Source: Mangrovimonas sp. TPBH4 (GTDB taxonomy: Bacteria > Bacteroidota > Bacteroidia > Flavobacteriales > Flavobacteriaceae). From it: a stretch of 64,000 nt of DNA. The notes beneath the pieces are model-generated. The model was given only the letters and a program-made list of their open reading frames with translations, was not told the origin of the DNA and did not search any database. Numbering within the stretch: position 1 is the first letter of the stretch; every line of letters begins with the position of its first letter. The position numbers were made by a program, and so were the translations under genes. Shown piece after piece: positions 24,989 to 34,534 of the stretch. The stretch covers positions 186,001-250,000 of the forward strand of contig NZ_LBIO01000057.1 of NCBI RefSeq assembly GCF_001280505.1. Direction: 5' to 3'.

Positions 24989-27907
24989 CTACTTTTTTAC
25001 ATAATTACTTTCTGGAGGCCCTAAATAGCTTGGCCGTAATCCTCCAAGGTCAATAACAAACTTTTGAAATACAACTCCGGGATCTATCATCCATACTTTT
25101 AATTTGTGAGTCCCTGCGCTAATATTGTCGTGTTTCGAAAGTTTTTTCTTGATATGATCTGCCACAGATTTGTTCCACCACTCAGGGTATTCCCAATCAG
25201 GTACGTCTTCGCCCTCATGCATATTGATTATTTGAGGAGCCTCTTGGTCAATGGCGATGGCAAATTGCAACCCTTCATTTTTCTTGAAATTTAAGGTGGG
25301 GGAAAGATAGGTTTCCACCACGATTTCACTATCCTTAAATATAGTGAATTCATATTCAAGATAAGGTGTGTTTAGACCTGGTTCCTGCGTATCAGAATTG
25401 GAAGGCATTACGGTTATGGCAGAGTGGGTTCTTCCCATGTTGGGAACCTCAATCCATTGCACCTCCTTAGAGTCGTGTTTGTTTGAATAGTGTGAGGCTT
25501 CAATAGCTATCACCCCGTTGTTTTCAACAAAACCTTTGGCTGTTTGTGTAGTATTCCAAATAGGGACCTGAAGCGATATATCCTTTCCGTTAGAGGACAT
25601 AAGGATTTCCCCTAGGTGTTTAACTTTGGGAGCTAGGTCCCAATCGATGCTTACAAATATTTTGTCATCATATTGTAGGGTTCCTCCCTTGGATGAAAGT
25701 TTAATCCATTCTTCTTTTGCATGTAACCCATAATCTATTGTTTCTTGCCCTTTATTAAAAATCTCGATGTAATAGGTTTGGTCGTTGATAGGGTCAAAGC
25801 TTGAAAAGGATTGACTATAGACTCCTGACTTATCGGTTTGATCCTTTTCGGGGTCGGAAGGTTTGCCGTGTTCAATTACATAGCCTAGCTTGCCATTCTC
25901 ATGAGCATTGAAAACCGAAATATCTGGCATCTTGTTTACGGGTGGATTGTTCCAATTGGTATAACCTATATGGGTTTGCGACATTATATGCTTCCACTTG
26001 CCATTATTCAATTGATGGTATTGTTCGGTTAACAGAGAATCTTTTAAGAAGTGTTCTTTAGCCTTTTCGGCATAGTTATTGGCAGAGGCTCTTCCTTGTT
26101 GACTGTATAACCTGTTCTTTCCAATAGCGACATACATTTTGTTAAGATTACTGCATAACTCCACAGGAGAAAGTACCAATTGATAAAATGCAGGTCTATA
26201 GTTCTCATCCAATTGCTGATAAATACGCTTGCTTTTTTCAACTAAGGAATCATATTCTTGAATAATCCTTTCTGCTTCCCTGTAGTTTTCGATGCTGTAG
26301 GTGTCTGGTTTTAGCATTTCAGGGGTACGTCTTGCGTTGTACTTGGTATAAAGCGACAATATTTCAGCAATGTCATTGGCATGTGTTGGACCAAATTGTT
26401 GTGTGGCCCAATTGGTATAATAAGCGGGGAGGTCTGTAGATTTGATTCCTTCGGCATTCCAGGCAAAATCGAGAAAGAAGCTAATGGGGAGTTCCATGGG
26501 CTTTATGTCGCCAACATTAACCAGCCATAAATCTTTTACACCCCATTGATAAGAAAGGTTCATTTGCTCCCATACGCGTTCAATTTGAGTGACGTTTAAC
26601 CACCTGTATGAAACAGGACCACCAACAAAATCAAAATGATAGTACATCCCAAATCCGCCTTTGTGATCAAGGTCTTCTTTTTTGGGTAGAATGCGAACGT
26701 TACCCCAATTGTCATCACAAAAAAGAATCATAATGTCGTCGTTAACCCGCATTCCTTTATCGTAATAATCTTGAACTTCTTTGTAGAGTGCCCACACTTG
26801 AGGGATGTCTTCCAAAGGTTTTTTTGTGCCCTCTTTTAAGATTCCACGTTGTTCAGAAATGATTTCTTTCAATAGATCTACCGCAGTGTCCTCACTCATA
26901 GCTTCATCTCCATCGCCACGCATTCCAAGAGTGACAATGCTTTCGTAATCATTCATACGCCGAATGCCTCCGTTCCAAAATTCAAGTAGCTGTTCTTTGT
27001 TGGTTGTGAAATTCCATGGGCCCACTCCGTAGCGTCGCCATTCGTCGTGGGCGCGCATCATAGGTTCGTGGTGGCTGGTAGATATCACTACGCCATATTC
27101 GTCTGCTAATCGCGCATTTTCTGGATCGTCATCGGCAAAAGCAGAGGGCTGCCACATGGCAGGCCATAAAAAATTGCCTTTGTTTCTTAAGATAAGTTCA
27201 AAGACTTTGTCATAAAACTGAGCGTTAAAACCTCCAAATTTGTCCTTGGCCCATCCTCGAAGTGCCGGAGCTTCGTCATTTATAAAAATACCGCGATACT
27301 TGACTTTTGGTTCTCCCTTGGTAAAGGTTCCTGGCTTTACAAAAAGGGTTTCCTTTTGAGAAACAGGGACATCAGCCCAATAATACCAAGGGCTTATCCC
27401 AATTTCATTAGAAAGGTCATAAATGCCATAAATGGTTCCTCGTTTATCACTTCCCGCAATGATCAAGGCTTGGTCAATACCCTTAAAAGGGGCCTTTACC
27501 GTTGTAATGATGTGTTTTTCATAGCGACCTTTTAATGGATTGATGTCAAGTTTTCCAGTGCGGGCAAGCTCTTGAATAATTGGACTCTCCAAAGAGCCAA
27601 TTATAATAATGTTTTTATCTTTTTTGGGAATTGAATTTTGAAGTTTGGGCTTGGATGAGGTGACTGTTTCAAGATCATTTTGAAGGTGGGTAGCAACCCG
27701 CTTTACACCGGGGTATTCTTCAGCACTTACTATGATTGGAGCAATCTTTTGGTCATGGAAAATTGCGAACCCTTGTTCGATTGGGTGAACAGAAATATAA
27801 CCAATAGAGTCATTGGATTGACCGGAAGACGCATGGATGGCCTGAACTTTACAAAGTAAAAGAAGCCCCAAAGCAATATTTAGTAGGTTCATACCAAGTG
27901 CCTTCAT
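24989..27907 (-). CDS. GH115 xylan alpha-1,2-glucuronidase
   Basis: Large exported enzyme of 972 residues that removes (4-O-methyl)glucuronic acid from internal xylose residues of xylan. The signal peptide is near residues 1-26 (MKALGMNLLNIALGLLLLC, then VQAIHASS). Family blocks in order: an N-terminal alpha/beta domain (about 40-180); the barrel with KYRGIFINDEAPALRGWAKD, NKGNFLWPAMWQPSAFADDD, ISTSHHEPMMRAHDEW and TLGMRGDGDEAM; a helical segment with DVNVGDIKPMELP-like VNVGDIKPMELPISFFLDFA; and a C-terminal beta-sandwich with NMGRTHSAITV near 800. The usual length is 800-1,000 residues. It lies 44 bp after uxuA. Together with GH67 it covers internal and terminal uronic acid substitutions. 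Confidence 0.94.
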   Translation of the reverse strand: MKALGMNLLNIALGLLLLCKVQAIHASSGQSNDSIGYISVHPIEQGFAIFHDQKIAPIIVSAEEYPGVKRVATHLQNDLETVTSSKPKLQNSIPKKDKNIIIIGSLESPIIQELARTGKLDINPLKGRYEKHIITTVKAPFKGIDQALIIAGSDKRGTIYGIYDLSNEIGISPWYYWADVPVSQKETLFVKPGTFTKGEPKVKYRGIFINDEAPALRGWAKDKFGGFNAQFYDKVFELILRNKGNFLWPAMWQPSAFADDDPENARLADEYGVVISTSHHEPMMRAHDEWRRYGVGPWNFTTNKEQLLEFWNGGIRRMNDYESIVTLGMRGDGDEAMSEDTAVDLLKEIISEQRGILKEGTKKPLEDIPQVWALYKEVQDYYDKGMRVNDDIMILFCDDNWGNVRILPKKEDLDHKGGFGMYYHFDFVGGPVSYRWLNVTQIERVWEQMNLSYQWGVKDLWLVNVGDIKPMELPISFFLDFAWNAEGIKSTDLPAYYTNWATQQFGPTHANDIAEILSLYTKYNARRTPEMLKPDTYSIENYREAERIIQEYDSLVEKSKRIYQQLDENYRPAFYQLVLSPVELCSNLNKMYVAIGKNRLYSQQGRASANNYAEKAKEHFLKDSLLTEQYHQLNNGKWKHIMSQTHIGYTNWNNPPVNKMPDISVFNAHENGKLGYVIEHGKPSDPEKDQTDKSGVYSQSFSSFDPINDQTYYIEIFNKGQETIDYGLHAKEEWIKLSSKGGTLQYDDKIFVSIDWDLAPKVKHLGEILMSSNGKDISLQVPIWNTTQTAKGFVENNGVIAIEASHYSNKHDSKEVQWIEVPNMGRTHSAITVMPSNSDTQEPGLNTPYLEYEFTIFKDSEIVVETYLSPTLNFKKNEGLQFAIAIDQEAPQIINMHEGEDVPDWEYPEWWNKSVADHIKKKLSKHDNISAGTHKLKVWMIDPGVVFQKFVIDLGGLRPSYLGPPESNYVKK

Positions 27908-27951
27908 TACTTTGGTTTTATATGATTAGAAATTTTGTAAATCTTTTCATT

Positions 27952-29127
27952 TCAATGACCTTTTAAAGCGTGAATGATGCCAAGTTCCAATCCTCGCAAT
28001 TCAGCCAATCCTTTTAATCGGCCAACCAAGGAATAGCCGGGATATTGCTCTTTGCCTTCTTCAATGGAATGTAAAAAACCGTGGTCAGGCCGCATAGGAA
28101 GACTGATTTGTCGCTCTTGCATAAGAGCAATAAGACGTTCCATAATTTGCGCAATTGGATTGTTGCCATAAAGGTGTTCAGATTCTCTAAAGACACCTTC
28201 TGTTTCTTTGGTGACGTTGCGCAAATGCAAGAAATGAATGCGCTCTCCAAAATCGTCTATCATCTGAACTAAATCATTATCGGGATGGGCCCCAAAAGAG
28301 CCAGTGCAATAACATAGGCCGTTGGCATTTAAAGGCACTGCGTCAAAAATGGCTTGAACGTCTTTGGATGTGCACATCACCCTAGGCAATCCCAGTACCG
28401 AAAATGGCGGATCGTCTGGATGGATGGCAAGTTTTAAATCCAAGGCTTCTGCCACTGGTGCTACTTCTTTAAGAAAATGAATTAAATTGTTTCGTAAGGC
28501 ATCGTCGTCAATGCCTTTGTAATTATCTAAAAGAGACAGGATTTCTTCTGCAGTAAAGTTCTTTTTGCTTCCCGGAAGTCCCAAGAGTACATTTCTAAAG
28601 AGGGTTGCTTTATCTTCTTGTGAAAGCTGTTCCCCATAAGCTAGGGCGGCCGCTTTTTGATCTTCGGAATAGTCAACTTCAGCTCCCGGGCGTTTCAACA
28701 GAAACACATCAAAGTAGATAAAAGCTTTGGGATTATACAATAGCGCCTTGGTTCCATCTGGATTTGTAAAACTGTGATGAGTTCTTACCCAATCCAAAAT
28801 GGGCATGAAGTTGTAGGTGGTGACCTTTATGCCACAATGGGCAATATTTTTGAGACTTTGTTTATAGTTTTCAATATAGGTTTGGTAGTTCCCTGATCGA
28901 CGCTTAATGTCTTCGTGAACTGGAAGACTTTCAATAACGGTCCATTCCAGTCCTGCATCGGCAATAGTTTGCTGATATTTCTGGATGTCCTCAATTTCCC
29001 ATACATCCCCCACAGGAATGTGGTGTAGGGCACTTACAATACCAGTGATGCCACATTCCCTCAGGTCTTTTAGGCTTATGGTATCATTAGGCCCAAACCA
29101 TCTCATTGTTTGTTGCATTTGTATCAT
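27952..29127 (-). CDS. uxuA: Mannonate dehydratase
   Basis: Cytoplasmic enzyme of 391 residues that dehydrates D-mannonate to 2-keto-3-deoxygluconate in glucuronate catabolism. The N-terminus has MRWFGPNDTISLKDL, TGIVSALHHIPVGDVW and, further on, YNFMPILDWVRTH. The central block has LAIHPDDPPFSVLGLPRVM with a metal His, then CTGSFGAHPDNDL, IHFLHLRNV and the C-terminal MRPDHG motif. Compared with the E. coli enzyme, the Met three residues in (29118) may be the true start. It lies 12 bp after the SDR gene in the GH67 operon. The substrate is supplied by glucuronic acid released from xylan by GH67 and GH115. Confidence 0.95.
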   Translation of the reverse strand: MIQMQQTMRWFGPNDTISLKDLRECGITGIVSALHHIPVGDVWEIEDIQKYQQTIADAGLEWTVIESLPVHEDIKRRSGNYQTYIENYKQSLKNIAHCGIKVTTYNFMPILDWVRTHHSFTNPDGTKALLYNPKAFIYFDVFLLKRPGAEVDYSEDQKAAALAYGEQLSQEDKATLFRNVLLGLPGSKKNFTAEEILSLLDNYKGIDDDALRNNLIHFLKEVAPVAEALDLKLAIHPDDPPFSVLGLPRVMCTSKDVQAIFDAVPLNANGLCYCTGSFGAHPDNDLVQMIDDFGERIHFLHLRNVTKETEGVFRESEHLYGNNPIAQIMERLIALMQERQISLPMRPDHGFLHSIEEGKEQYPGYSLVGRLKGLAELRGLELGIIHALKGH

Positions 29128-29139
29128 GGCCTCTAAATT

Positions 29140-29874
29140 TTAAAATCCAATACTGTTACCACCGTCCACAGGTAATACAGTACCAGTGACGAAACTAGCT
29201 TCATTTAGGGCGAAAAAGTACACGGCATCTGCAATGTTGGAAGGTTCTCCCAAAACACCCATCGGGGTTCTGCCCAATACTTTGTTTTTACGTTCAGGAT
29301 CATTGTCCAAGGCTTTGGCCGACATTTTGGTTTTAATAAAACCAGGAGCGATACAGTTGACACGAATGCCGTACTGGGCCAGATCTACGGCCATAGAGCG
29401 TGTCATAGCTTCAATAGCGCCTTTACTAGCTGTGTAGGCGATTACCTTTGGAATGCCATATTGAGACGCCATAGAACTGATGTTGACAATGCTTCCACCT
29501 TGGTGCTGTTTCATGATTTTAACCACCTCTCGGCTAACGGCAAACACGCTCAAAACATTGGTGTGAATAATGCTTGAAAATTCTTCATCAGAGACGTCCT
29601 CGAAAGGTTTTTTAAGGTTGATTCCGGCATTATTCACTAGGATGTTTATGTTTCCATCACCGGCAATATCCTGAATCATGTCCGGAATACCTTCTAAATT
29701 ATTTAAATCGAAAATAACCGGAACAGCATTTGGACCTATTTCCTCACAGGCCGCGTTAGTTTTGTCTTCCGACCGTCCAATGATATAGGTAACAATCCCA
29801 TTATCGCATAATTTTTTTGCGGTGGCATAACCTAATCCCGAATTTCCTCCTGTTACAATTGCTATTTTACTCAT
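29140..29874 (-). CDS. Short-chain dehydrogenase, probable D-mannonate (fructuronate) oxidoreductase
   Basis: Classical SDR enzyme of 244 residues. The Rossmann motif is TGGNSGLGYATA (8-19), NNAG is at about 87-90, the catalytic Ser lies in VNISSMASQYG, and the catalytic Tyr/Lys pair in YTASKGAIEAM. It ends VTGTVLPVDGGNSIGF, typical of gluconate/uronate SDRs such as KduD or gluconate 5-dehydrogenase. Its place directly before uxuA suggests that it reduces D-fructuronate to D-mannonate, replacing the long-chain UxuB enzyme. That role is inferred from context; another sugar or sugar-acid substrate is possible. Confidence 0.85.
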   Translation of the reverse strand: MSKIAIVTGGNSGLGYATAKKLCDNGIVTYIIGRSEDKTNAACEEIGPNAVPVIFDLNNLEGIPDMIQDIAGDGNINILVNNAGINLKKPFEDVSDEEFSSIIHTNVLSVFAVSREVVKIMKQHQGGSIVNISSMASQYGIPKVIAYTASKGAIEAMTRSMAVDLAQYGIRVNCIAPGFIKTKMSAKALDNDPERKNKVLGRTPMGVLGEPSNIADAVYFFALNEASFVTGTVLPVDGGNSIGF

Positions 29875-29897
29875 GTGTTCTTTTTGTCATTTAATTG

Positions 29898-32051
29898 TTA
29901 CCATTGTGGCCGTATGCCAGGGGCATATGGAAATTGTAAATTTTGATAATACTCTAGTGTATGTGCAGGGGCTTCAACTCCTTTTGGAAGCTCCATTTTT
30001 GAAAACTGTTGAAAATATAATAGGCAGGCATCCTTCCACCATTTGGCTTCTTTATATTGAATATTCAGCATCATTTTCACTTCGTTGAAGCGTTGCGCAT
30101 CGACATCGTTTTCCAATTGGTTCCAAGTAGTTTGCATTTGTGCCACTTGATTAACGCCTTCTTGATATTTTAGGGCCATACCATTCCAGAGGCTGTGGCC
30201 GTTTTTTAGTTTGTAGGACCATTGTACATGGTGGAACCACAATAAATCCTTTTCAGGACAGCTTGTAAGATTATTGAACATGGCTGCCACCTCGGGCGCA
30301 TATTGCGCTGTAGCATTACTGCCTGAAGGGGTACGGTCAAAACCAATCCCTTTGCTATCCGCTTTATGGTAATAGACAGGGTTCCATTCCGGTCTAGAAA
30401 GATTGCCCACCCAAGGACCTGGGCCGTAATGATGGCCGGTTGCCATGATATGGTGTAAGCCAAGAGGAGTCATATAATTTACCACAGCTTCCCGTGAGGT
30501 GATCATCATGTCCGCTACCTTATCTACGAATTTTGCTTTGTTGGAAAAGGTCATTCTTGTCCATTCCTTGGCAATGTCTTCAGAATTTAAATAGGGATCC
30601 CAAGCCAAGCGACCAAACCCATACCAATTGGCTTGTAAAAAATGGTGTCCAGTCCAATTACGATCGGTGCCAATATTGGAAACTCCAGCAACACCAGTAA
30701 TTTTTTTGTTGTGCAAGCTGCCATCAATCACCTTTGCCACCGTGGAGCCTTTACCTTTTTGATAGGTATCGGCTTCAAAAACTTCTTCAAATAATTTAGG
30801 TTGATAGACGAGGTGGGTAGCACCTCCCATATATTCCTGAGTGATTTGAAATTCAATCATGAGGTTGGTGTTGGGCATGGCGCCAAACATAGGGTGGAAG
30901 GGTTCCCTTGGTTGAAAGTCGATAGGGCCATTTTTCACCTGAATAATGACATTATCCTTGAATTGCCCGTCATGGGGTACAAATTCGTTGTACGCTTGTT
31001 TGGCTCTATCGGTAGCATCGTGTTCCGAATATACAAAGGCACGCCACATAACCACGCCGTTGAAAGGGGCTAAAGCTTCTGCCATCATATTGGCACCATC
31101 CACATGGTTGCGACCATAGTTTTGAGGTCCGGGTTGTCCTTCGGAATTGGCCTTGACCAAAAAGCCTCCAAAATCTGGGATATAGGTGTAAATTTCTTCC
31201 ACTTTGTTTTTCCACCAGGTTTTGACATTCGCATCCAAGGGATCGGCGGTTTGTAGGCCTCCAATTTCCATAGGAGCCGAGAATCGTGCGGTGAGGTATA
31301 CTTTTAAGCCATAAGGACGGAAAATATCCGCCAAGGCTTTCACTTTTTCCAAATACTGAGGTGTAAGCACCAAAGCATTGGAATTGACATTGGTAAGTAC
31401 GGTGCCGTTAATGCCAATGGAAGCATTGGCTCTTGCATAATCTTCGTAACGGGGATCTTTGTAATCCGGCAGTTGGTGCCAGTTCCAAAGGGAAAACCCC
31501 GCATAACCGCGCTCTACCGAGCGGTCTAGGTTATCCCAATGGTTTAAAATTCTTATATCTATTTTAGGACTATCAGTAATATTTAAATTTTCAATGGATC
31601 GTTGGGTTTGAAGACGTTTTAAAAAGTTAAAGGCTCCGTACAGGACACCTATATCAGTTTTCGCTGTAATCACAATGTGATTGCCAAGTGATTTTATCAC
31701 ATACCCTTCTTCATTGATGTTCTCCAACCCATTCGAAAACTGTGAGGCAATATCTTTTGGTAGGGTTTGATAAGTGCCAATAACAATGCTATATGTTCCT
31801 TTGAGTTTTTTGGCATTCATTCCCAATAAACCTGAGAGCCCTTCATGGAGTTCCCTATTGGCTTTTTCTATGGTTTCTGAGTTTCCGTAAGCTTGAACAC
31901 TTCCTACCAACGATTGGTATTCTTTTAAAAGTGTACTATCGGAAATGGTCTTATAGTCCAACCATAGTTTATAGCCATCGGTTGCGTAAGCCATACTTTG
32001 TAAGACCAGAACAACACCAAAAGTAAAGAGCCATTTTAAATATTTAGGCAT
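29898..32051 (-). CDS. GH67 alpha-glucuronidase
   Basis: Exported enzyme of 717 residues that removes (4-O-methyl)glucuronic acid from the non-reducing-end xylose of short xylo-oligosaccharides. A signal peptide ends near residue 23 (QSMAYA). Catalytic residues can be placed: Glu304 (acid) in VKANSEGQPGPQ, Asp378 in KNGPIDFQPREP and Glu406 in EFQITQEYMG; the 28-residue distance between the last two equals that in the characterised Cellvibrio enzyme as I recall it. Other blocks are DIRILNHWDNLD, VERGYAGFSLWNWHQLP and LHHIMATGHHYGPGPW. The length is normal for GH67. It is the first gene of the minus-strand operon GH67-SDR-uxuA-GH115-GH10 and diverges from the GH3 gene across a long palindrome. 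Confidence 0.96.
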   Translation of the reverse strand: MPKYLKWLFTFGVVLVLQSMAYATDGYKLWLDYKTISDSTLLKEYQSLVGSVQAYGNSETIEKANRELHEGLSGLLGMNAKKLKGTYSIVIGTYQTLPKDIASQFSNGLENINEEGYVIKSLGNHIVITAKTDIGVLYGAFNFLKRLQTQRSIENLNITDSPKIDIRILNHWDNLDRSVERGYAGFSLWNWHQLPDYKDPRYEDYARANASIGINGTVLTNVNSNALVLTPQYLEKVKALADIFRPYGLKVYLTARFSAPMEIGGLQTADPLDANVKTWWKNKVEEIYTYIPDFGGFLVKANSEGQPGPQNYGRNHVDGANMMAEALAPFNGVVMWRAFVYSEHDATDRAKQAYNEFVPHDGQFKDNVIIQVKNGPIDFQPREPFHPMFGAMPNTNLMIEFQITQEYMGGATHLVYQPKLFEEVFEADTYQKGKGSTVAKVIDGSLHNKKITGVAGVSNIGTDRNWTGHHFLQANWYGFGRLAWDPYLNSEDIAKEWTRMTFSNKAKFVDKVADMMITSREAVVNYMTPLGLHHIMATGHHYGPGPWVGNLSRPEWNPVYYHKADSKGIGFDRTPSGSNATAQYAPEVAAMFNNLTSCPEKDLLWFHHVQWSYKLKNGHSLWNGMALKYQEGVNQVAQMQTTWNQLENDVDAQRFNEVKMMLNIQYKEAKWWKDACLLYFQQFSKMELPKGVEAPAHTLEYYQNLQFPYAPGIRPQW

Positions 32052-32124
32052 GGGTGAAAAGATTATTTTACGACATATTTTGAAGGGCTAAAACACCTCA
32101 AAATGGAATTAAGTGTAAAATAAA

Positions 32125-32132
32125 CAAAAATA
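32125..32132 (-). promoter_or_regulatory. Probable -7 element of the GH67 operon
   Basis: On the minus strand, TATTTTTG matches TAnnTTTG exactly, about 75 bp before the GH67 start. The long palindrome at 32144-32179 begins 12 bp upstream of it and would overlap RNA polymerase. Confidence 0.5.
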
Positions 32133-32143
32133 AAGCTATTGTC

Positions 32144-32179
32144 AAAACAATAAATGCAATCGTTTGCATTTATTGTTTT
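32144..32179. promoter_or_regulatory. Long perfect palindrome, LacI-type operator between GH67 and GH3
   Basis: Arms AAAACAATAAATGCAA (32144-32159) and TTGCATTTATTGTTTT (32164-32179) are perfectly complementary around the four bases TCGT. The core CAATCGTTTG (32157-32166) fits CAAnCGnTTG. It lies in the divergent promoter region; the TTTG at 32163-32166 is 20 bp before a GH3 -7 candidate. A repressor here could control both directions. Operator function is inferred from position and from the lacI-type gene nearby. Confidence 0.65.
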
Positions 32180-32186
32180 TTTAATT

Positions 32187-32194
32187 GATATTTG
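32187..32194 (+). promoter_or_regulatory. Probable -7 element of the GH3 gene
   Basis: GATATTTG matches TAnnTTTG at 7 of 8 bases and stands 20 bp after a TTTG (-33) that lies inside the palindrome. Transcription would begin near 32200, about 20 bp before the GH3 start codon. Confidence 0.45.
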
Positions 32195-32219
32195 GTTTTA
32201 TTATCAATTTAATAATATT

Positions 32220-34511
32220 ATGCGCTTTTCAATACATGGAACGAAATCTCTTACTGTTTTACTAGGTGTAGCAACCGTTCTTTTGACAGTTTTAGGGTGC
32301 CAGAAAAAGCTTGGTTCCAAGGAGGCTTCAAATCCTTCCAAGGAAATAGCTTTAACGGAGTCCCGGCCAGACTACGATTTTCCGTTTTATGATCCATCCT
32401 TATCCTTGGATGACAGGGTGCAAGATTTGATTTCAAGATTGACTTTGGAAGAGAAGGCCGACCAGATGATGCACAATACCAATGCCATCGAACGGCTGGG
32501 AATCCCGCCATATAGTTGGTGGAACGAAGCCTTGCATGGGGTGGGGCGCTCTGGAGTGGCTACGGTATTTCCACAGGCCATAGGTTTGGGAGCTACCTTT
32601 GATGAGGATTTGGCCTTACGGGTTTCCTCGGCAATTTCCGATGAAGCCAGAGCCATGCACAATGCCTCAAAGGCCAAAGGGTATTTTAAACGGTATAGTG
32701 GCTTGACTTTTTGGACGCCAAACATCAATATTTTTAGAGATCCTAGATGGGGCAGGGGCCAGGAGACCTACGGGGAAGACCCTTATTTGACCTCGCGTTT
32801 GGGAACTGCTTTCGTAAAGGGGCTTCAAGGAGATCATCCCAAGTATTTAAAAACGGCCGCTTGTGCCAAGCACTATGCGGTGCATAGTGGGCCTGAAAAG
32901 TTACGCCATGAGTTTGATGCGAAAGCCAATCCGAAAGATTTGTGGGAAACCTATTTGCCTGCTTTTGAGGCCTTGGTAAATACCGATGTAGAAGCCGTTA
33001 TGTGTGCCTATAACAGTACGAATGGTGCGCCTTGCTGTGCCAATACATATTTGATCTCGGATGTGCTTTTGGACCAATGGGGATTCAAGGGACATGTATT
33101 GAGTGACTGTTGGGCCATCGTGGATTTTTACACGCCGTCTGATAAAGGCGGACATGGAACCGTAAAAACAGCGGCCCAAGCCTCAGCTTTGGCTGTTAAA
33201 AGTAGAGTGAGTTTGAATTGTGGTAGCACCTATTTGGAGGGGATTCCAGAAGCGGTAAAACAAGGGCTTTTAACTGAGGCCGAAGTAGACAGGGAGTTGG
33301 CCACTTTATTGAAAACTCGTTTTAAATTAGGACTTTTTGATCCGGCAGGGAGTCATCACTATGATGATATTTCTGTGGATGTTGTGGATAGTGAAGCGCA
33401 TAGAGCCTTGGCCAGGGAGGTAGCGCAAAAGGGGATAGTCATGTTGAAGAATAATGGTGCGTTGCCTTTAAAGAATGACTTGGCACGATACTTTGTAACG
33501 GGTCCTCATGCGGCAAATAGCGATGTTCTTCTGGGGAATTATTTTGGAGTGAATCCTAAGTTGGTCACCGTTTTGGAAGGCACTGCAGGAGCGGTAGACC
33601 ATGCCAGTCAGTTGCAATACAGAATGGGAATTATGTTGGACCGTCCAAATGCCAACCCTCAGGACTGGACCACTCCAAATGCTGGGAAAAGTGATGCCAC
33701 TATTGCTGTTTTGGGGATTTCAGGACTATTGGAAGGGGAGGAAGGAGAGTCTATAGCTTCAGCCACTCTTGGAGATCGCTTTGAATATGGATTACCAGCG
33801 AACCAATTGGAATTTTTGAGAAAACTGCGAAAAGAAGCAGGACAGCTCCCAATCATTACCGTGGTTACAGGTGGTAGCCCCATTGATCTGGCAGAAGTGC
33901 AAGCTTTGTCGGATGCGGTGTTGTTTGTATGGTATCCGGGAGAAGAAGGCGGAAATGCCATTGCAGATATTATTTTTGGGAAGGTGTCTCCTTCGGGACG
34001 ATTGCCAATTACTTTTCCAAAATCTTATGAACAACTGCCGGCCTATGAGGACTACACCATGAAAGGACGTACCTATAAATACATGGAAAAGGAGCCCTTG
34101 TACCCCTTTGGATTTGGACTTTCCTATACCTCATTTTCTTATGGCGTTCCAAAATTGTCTTCTAATTCCATTAGCTCAAATGAAACCGTAAAGGTAACGG
34201 TTGAGGTTACTAATTCAGGCAAGGTAGATTCCGATGAAGTGGTACAGTTATATGTGACTGATATGGATGCGAGTTTTGAGGTTCCCAATTTTCAGTTGCA
34301 AGGAGTGAAAAGAAGTCATTTTAAAGCCGGGGAAAGCAAGCTCTTAACCTTTGAGTTGGGGCCAAAGGCCTTTGAAATGGTAAACGACAAAGGAGAACGA
34401 CTTATTGAATCAGGGACTTTCAAAATCTATATTGGAGGTTCCAGTCCCATGAAAAAAAGTATTGTATTGGGCGCTCCAAAAATGGGAGAAGTTACTATAG
34501 AACTAAAGTAG
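32220..34511 (+). CDS. GH3 beta-xylosidase, lipoprotein
   Basis: Enzyme of 763 residues that releases xylose from xylo-oligosaccharide ends. ATG 32220 is preferred: it gives a lipoprotein signal, MRFSIHGTKSLTVLLGVATV then LLTVLGC with Cys27, while in-frame starts further upstream fall inside the palindrome. The N-terminal GH3 barrel (about 60-400) has NEALHGVGR, RDPRWGRGQETYGEDPYL and the nucleophile Asp296 in GHVLSDCWAIVDF. The alpha/beta C-domain (about 430-640) has AVLGISGLLEGEEGES with the Glu-rich acid/base loop and FVWYPGEEGGNA. A fibronectin-III-like domain ends the protein (VTVEVTNSGKVDSDEVVQL). The EGEEGE loop is typical of plant-type and Bacteroidota beta-xylosidases, which supports xylosidase over glucosidase. 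Single-gene unit facing the convergent lacI-type gene. Confidence 0.93.
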   Translation: MRFSIHGTKSLTVLLGVATVLLTVLGCQKKLGSKEASNPSKEIALTESRPDYDFPFYDPSLSLDDRVQDLISRLTLEEKADQMMHNTNAIERLGIPPYSWWNEALHGVGRSGVATVFPQAIGLGATFDEDLALRVSSAISDEARAMHNASKAKGYFKRYSGLTFWTPNINIFRDPRWGRGQETYGEDPYLTSRLGTAFVKGLQGDHPKYLKTAACAKHYAVHSGPEKLRHEFDAKANPKDLWETYLPAFEALVNTDVEAVMCAYNSTNGAPCCANTYLISDVLLDQWGFKGHVLSDCWAIVDFYTPSDKGGHGTVKTAAQASALAVKSRVSLNCGSTYLEGIPEAVKQGLLTEAEVDRELATLLKTRFKLGLFDPAGSHHYDDISVDVVDSEAHRALAREVAQKGIVMLKNNGALPLKNDLARYFVTGPHAANSDVLLGNYFGVNPKLVTVLEGTAGAVDHASQLQYRMGIMLDRPNANPQDWTTPNAGKSDATIAVLGISGLLEGEEGESIASATLGDRFEYGLPANQLEFLRKLRKEAGQLPIITVVTGGSPIDLAEVQALSDAVLFVWYPGEEGGNAIADIIFGKVSPSGRLPITFPKSYEQLPAYEDYTMKGRTYKYMEKEPLYPFGFGLSYTSFSYGVPKLSSNSISSNETVKVTVEVTNSGKVDSDEVVQLYVTDMDASFEVPNFQLQGVKRSHFKAGESKLLTFELGPKAFEMVNDKGERLIESGTFKIYIGGSSPMKKSIVLGAPKMGEVTIELK

Positions 34512-34534
34512 ACCAAGGTTTATTGCGTTGTGTT

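Noticed and set aside
32154..32219. Upstream extension of the GH3 gene with an in-frame ATG at 32154
   Set aside because: It starts inside the long palindrome and before the -7 element, and it would bury the lipoprotein signal that begins at 32220.
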